From NCBI GenBank assembly GCA_031259225.1, contig JAIRLT010000252.1:1-6666 (forward strand): a stretch of DNA of 6,666 bases, in the 5' to 3' direction. A program made the position numbers and the translations under genes. This document shows positions 6,100 to 6,666 of the stretch, in pieces. Origin of the DNA: Prevotellaceae bacterium (GTDB taxonomy: Bacteria > Bacteroidota > Bacteroidia > Bacteroidales > UBA932). The notes below the pieces were generated by a model, which was not told the DNA's origin, made no database searches, and saw only the letters and a program-made list of their open reading frames with translations. Each line of letters opens with the position of its first letter. The first letter of the stretch is position 1.

Positions 6100-6666
6100 C
6101 TAACGCATACAACGAACACGACCGCCAATCCTATTGTCTAGATCGGCTTCGGCGCAGTTCCAACTACAACCGCCTGTGTACCCATGATGCAACGTTTGCA
6201 CATGGTCTGAAACAATAAAATCTCGTCTAATACTGCAATGTCTACACTGACTTGCACCGCCAGCACATTCAGGACCATAATAACAAGTAGGTTCAAGTGG
6301 TGCTCCATAAGTGTCAGCAACATTCGCAGTACTGGCACAATAATTAGTCCAACGATCCAAAAATTGATTAGATGTTGGTATCTTCCAATTTGTCGGGCAG
6401 GCAGGTCTGGAACTTCCCACATAGAAGTGTACCCCGTCGCAAACACCAAAAGTGTTTGCCTCTATAGCCAAATCATCGGCAAACCACCAACTGCCGTCTG
6501 AAAATTGCGTAATTCGATAAATCTGATTATCCCTACTATCTTTTATGTAGGCTTCCCAATTCTTTGCGCCGGCTGTGCGCTGCTGGCAAAGATGCGTGGC
6601 GTCAATGTATAAATCGCTACCGGAGTAAATGCAAAAGACGCCCGGACATCCCGTCATATCTCTTAT
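6100..6666 (-). CDS. Cysteine-rich protein with C-terminal FISUMP-like domain (5' end beyond window)
   Basis: The frame is open to the window edge, giving the last 188 residues before a TAG at 6102-6100. An internal ATG at 6657-6655 is not needed as the start, because the frame continues upstream of it. The sequence resembles the Fibrobacter succinogenes major paralogous domain: SRDNQIYRITQFSDGSWWFADDLA (44-67, counted from the window edge), then ACPTNWKIPTSNQF (89-102) and a final GGRVRCMR (181-188), where family members have a GWxxP-type segment and end in VRC. Thirteen cysteines in 188 residues suggest an exported, disulfide-rich protein. Such domains commonly end larger Bacteroidota and Fibrobacterota surface proteins; their function is not established. 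It is separated from fecR by 331 bases and a terminator, so it is probably a different transcription unit. The signal sequence, if any, is outside the window. Confidence 0.65.
   Translation of the reverse strand: MRDMTGCPGVFCIYSGSDLYIDATHLCQQRTAGAKNWEAYIKDSRDNQIYRITQFSDGSWWFADDLAIEANTFGVCDGVHFYVGSSRPACPTNWKIPTSNQFLDRWTNYCASTANVADTYGAPLEPTCYYGPECAGGASQCRHCSIRRDFIVSDHVQTLHHGYTGGCSWNCAEADLDNRIGGRVRCMR

Overview
The window reads as chromosomal DNA from a Bacteroidota member, probably of the order Bacteroidales. The evidence is a FecR-type anti-sigma factor followed by a SusC/RagA TonB-dependent transporter and a SusD/RagB lipoprotein. AT-rich leaders without clear Shine-Dalgarno sites support this. 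No genus can be named from the sequence, and every convincing gene lies on the minus strand.

Layout in transcription order, from high to low coordinates: (1) 6666-6100, the C-terminal part of a cysteine-rich protein ending in a Fibrobacter-paralog (FISUMP)-like domain, cut by the window edge. (2) 6099-5769, a 331-base gap with no credible gene. It holds three perfect inverted repeats, the last followed by a T-tract in terminator form, and a weak Bacteroidota-type promoter candidate. (3) 5768-4797, a complete FecR-family anti-sigma factor. (4) 4796-4665, a 132-base AT-rich gap with a small inverted repeat and a four-codon start-stop unit. (5) 4664-1368, a complete SusC-like transporter with an N-terminal STN signalling domain. 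(6) 1367-1198, a 170-base gap unusually rich in repeats: three tracts of 7-base periodicity, a 14-base direct repeat and an imperfect hairpin element. (7) 1197-1, a SusD-like lipoprotein missing its C-terminus at the window edge.

Family knowledge suggests how the parts work together. The SusD lipoprotein caps the SusC barrel and captures a nutrient at the cell surface, and SusC imports it using TonB energy. The STN domain of SusC contacts the periplasmic part of FecR when substrate is bound, and FecR then releases or activates an ECF sigma factor that drives the locus. No enzyme gene is present to identify the nutrient. The expected ECF sigma gene is not next to fecR, which is the main contextual oddity. 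The most interesting non-coding signals are the repeat-hairpin array ahead of fecR, where two hairpins share complementary cores and could form alternative structures, and the composite repeat between the susC-like and susD-like genes.
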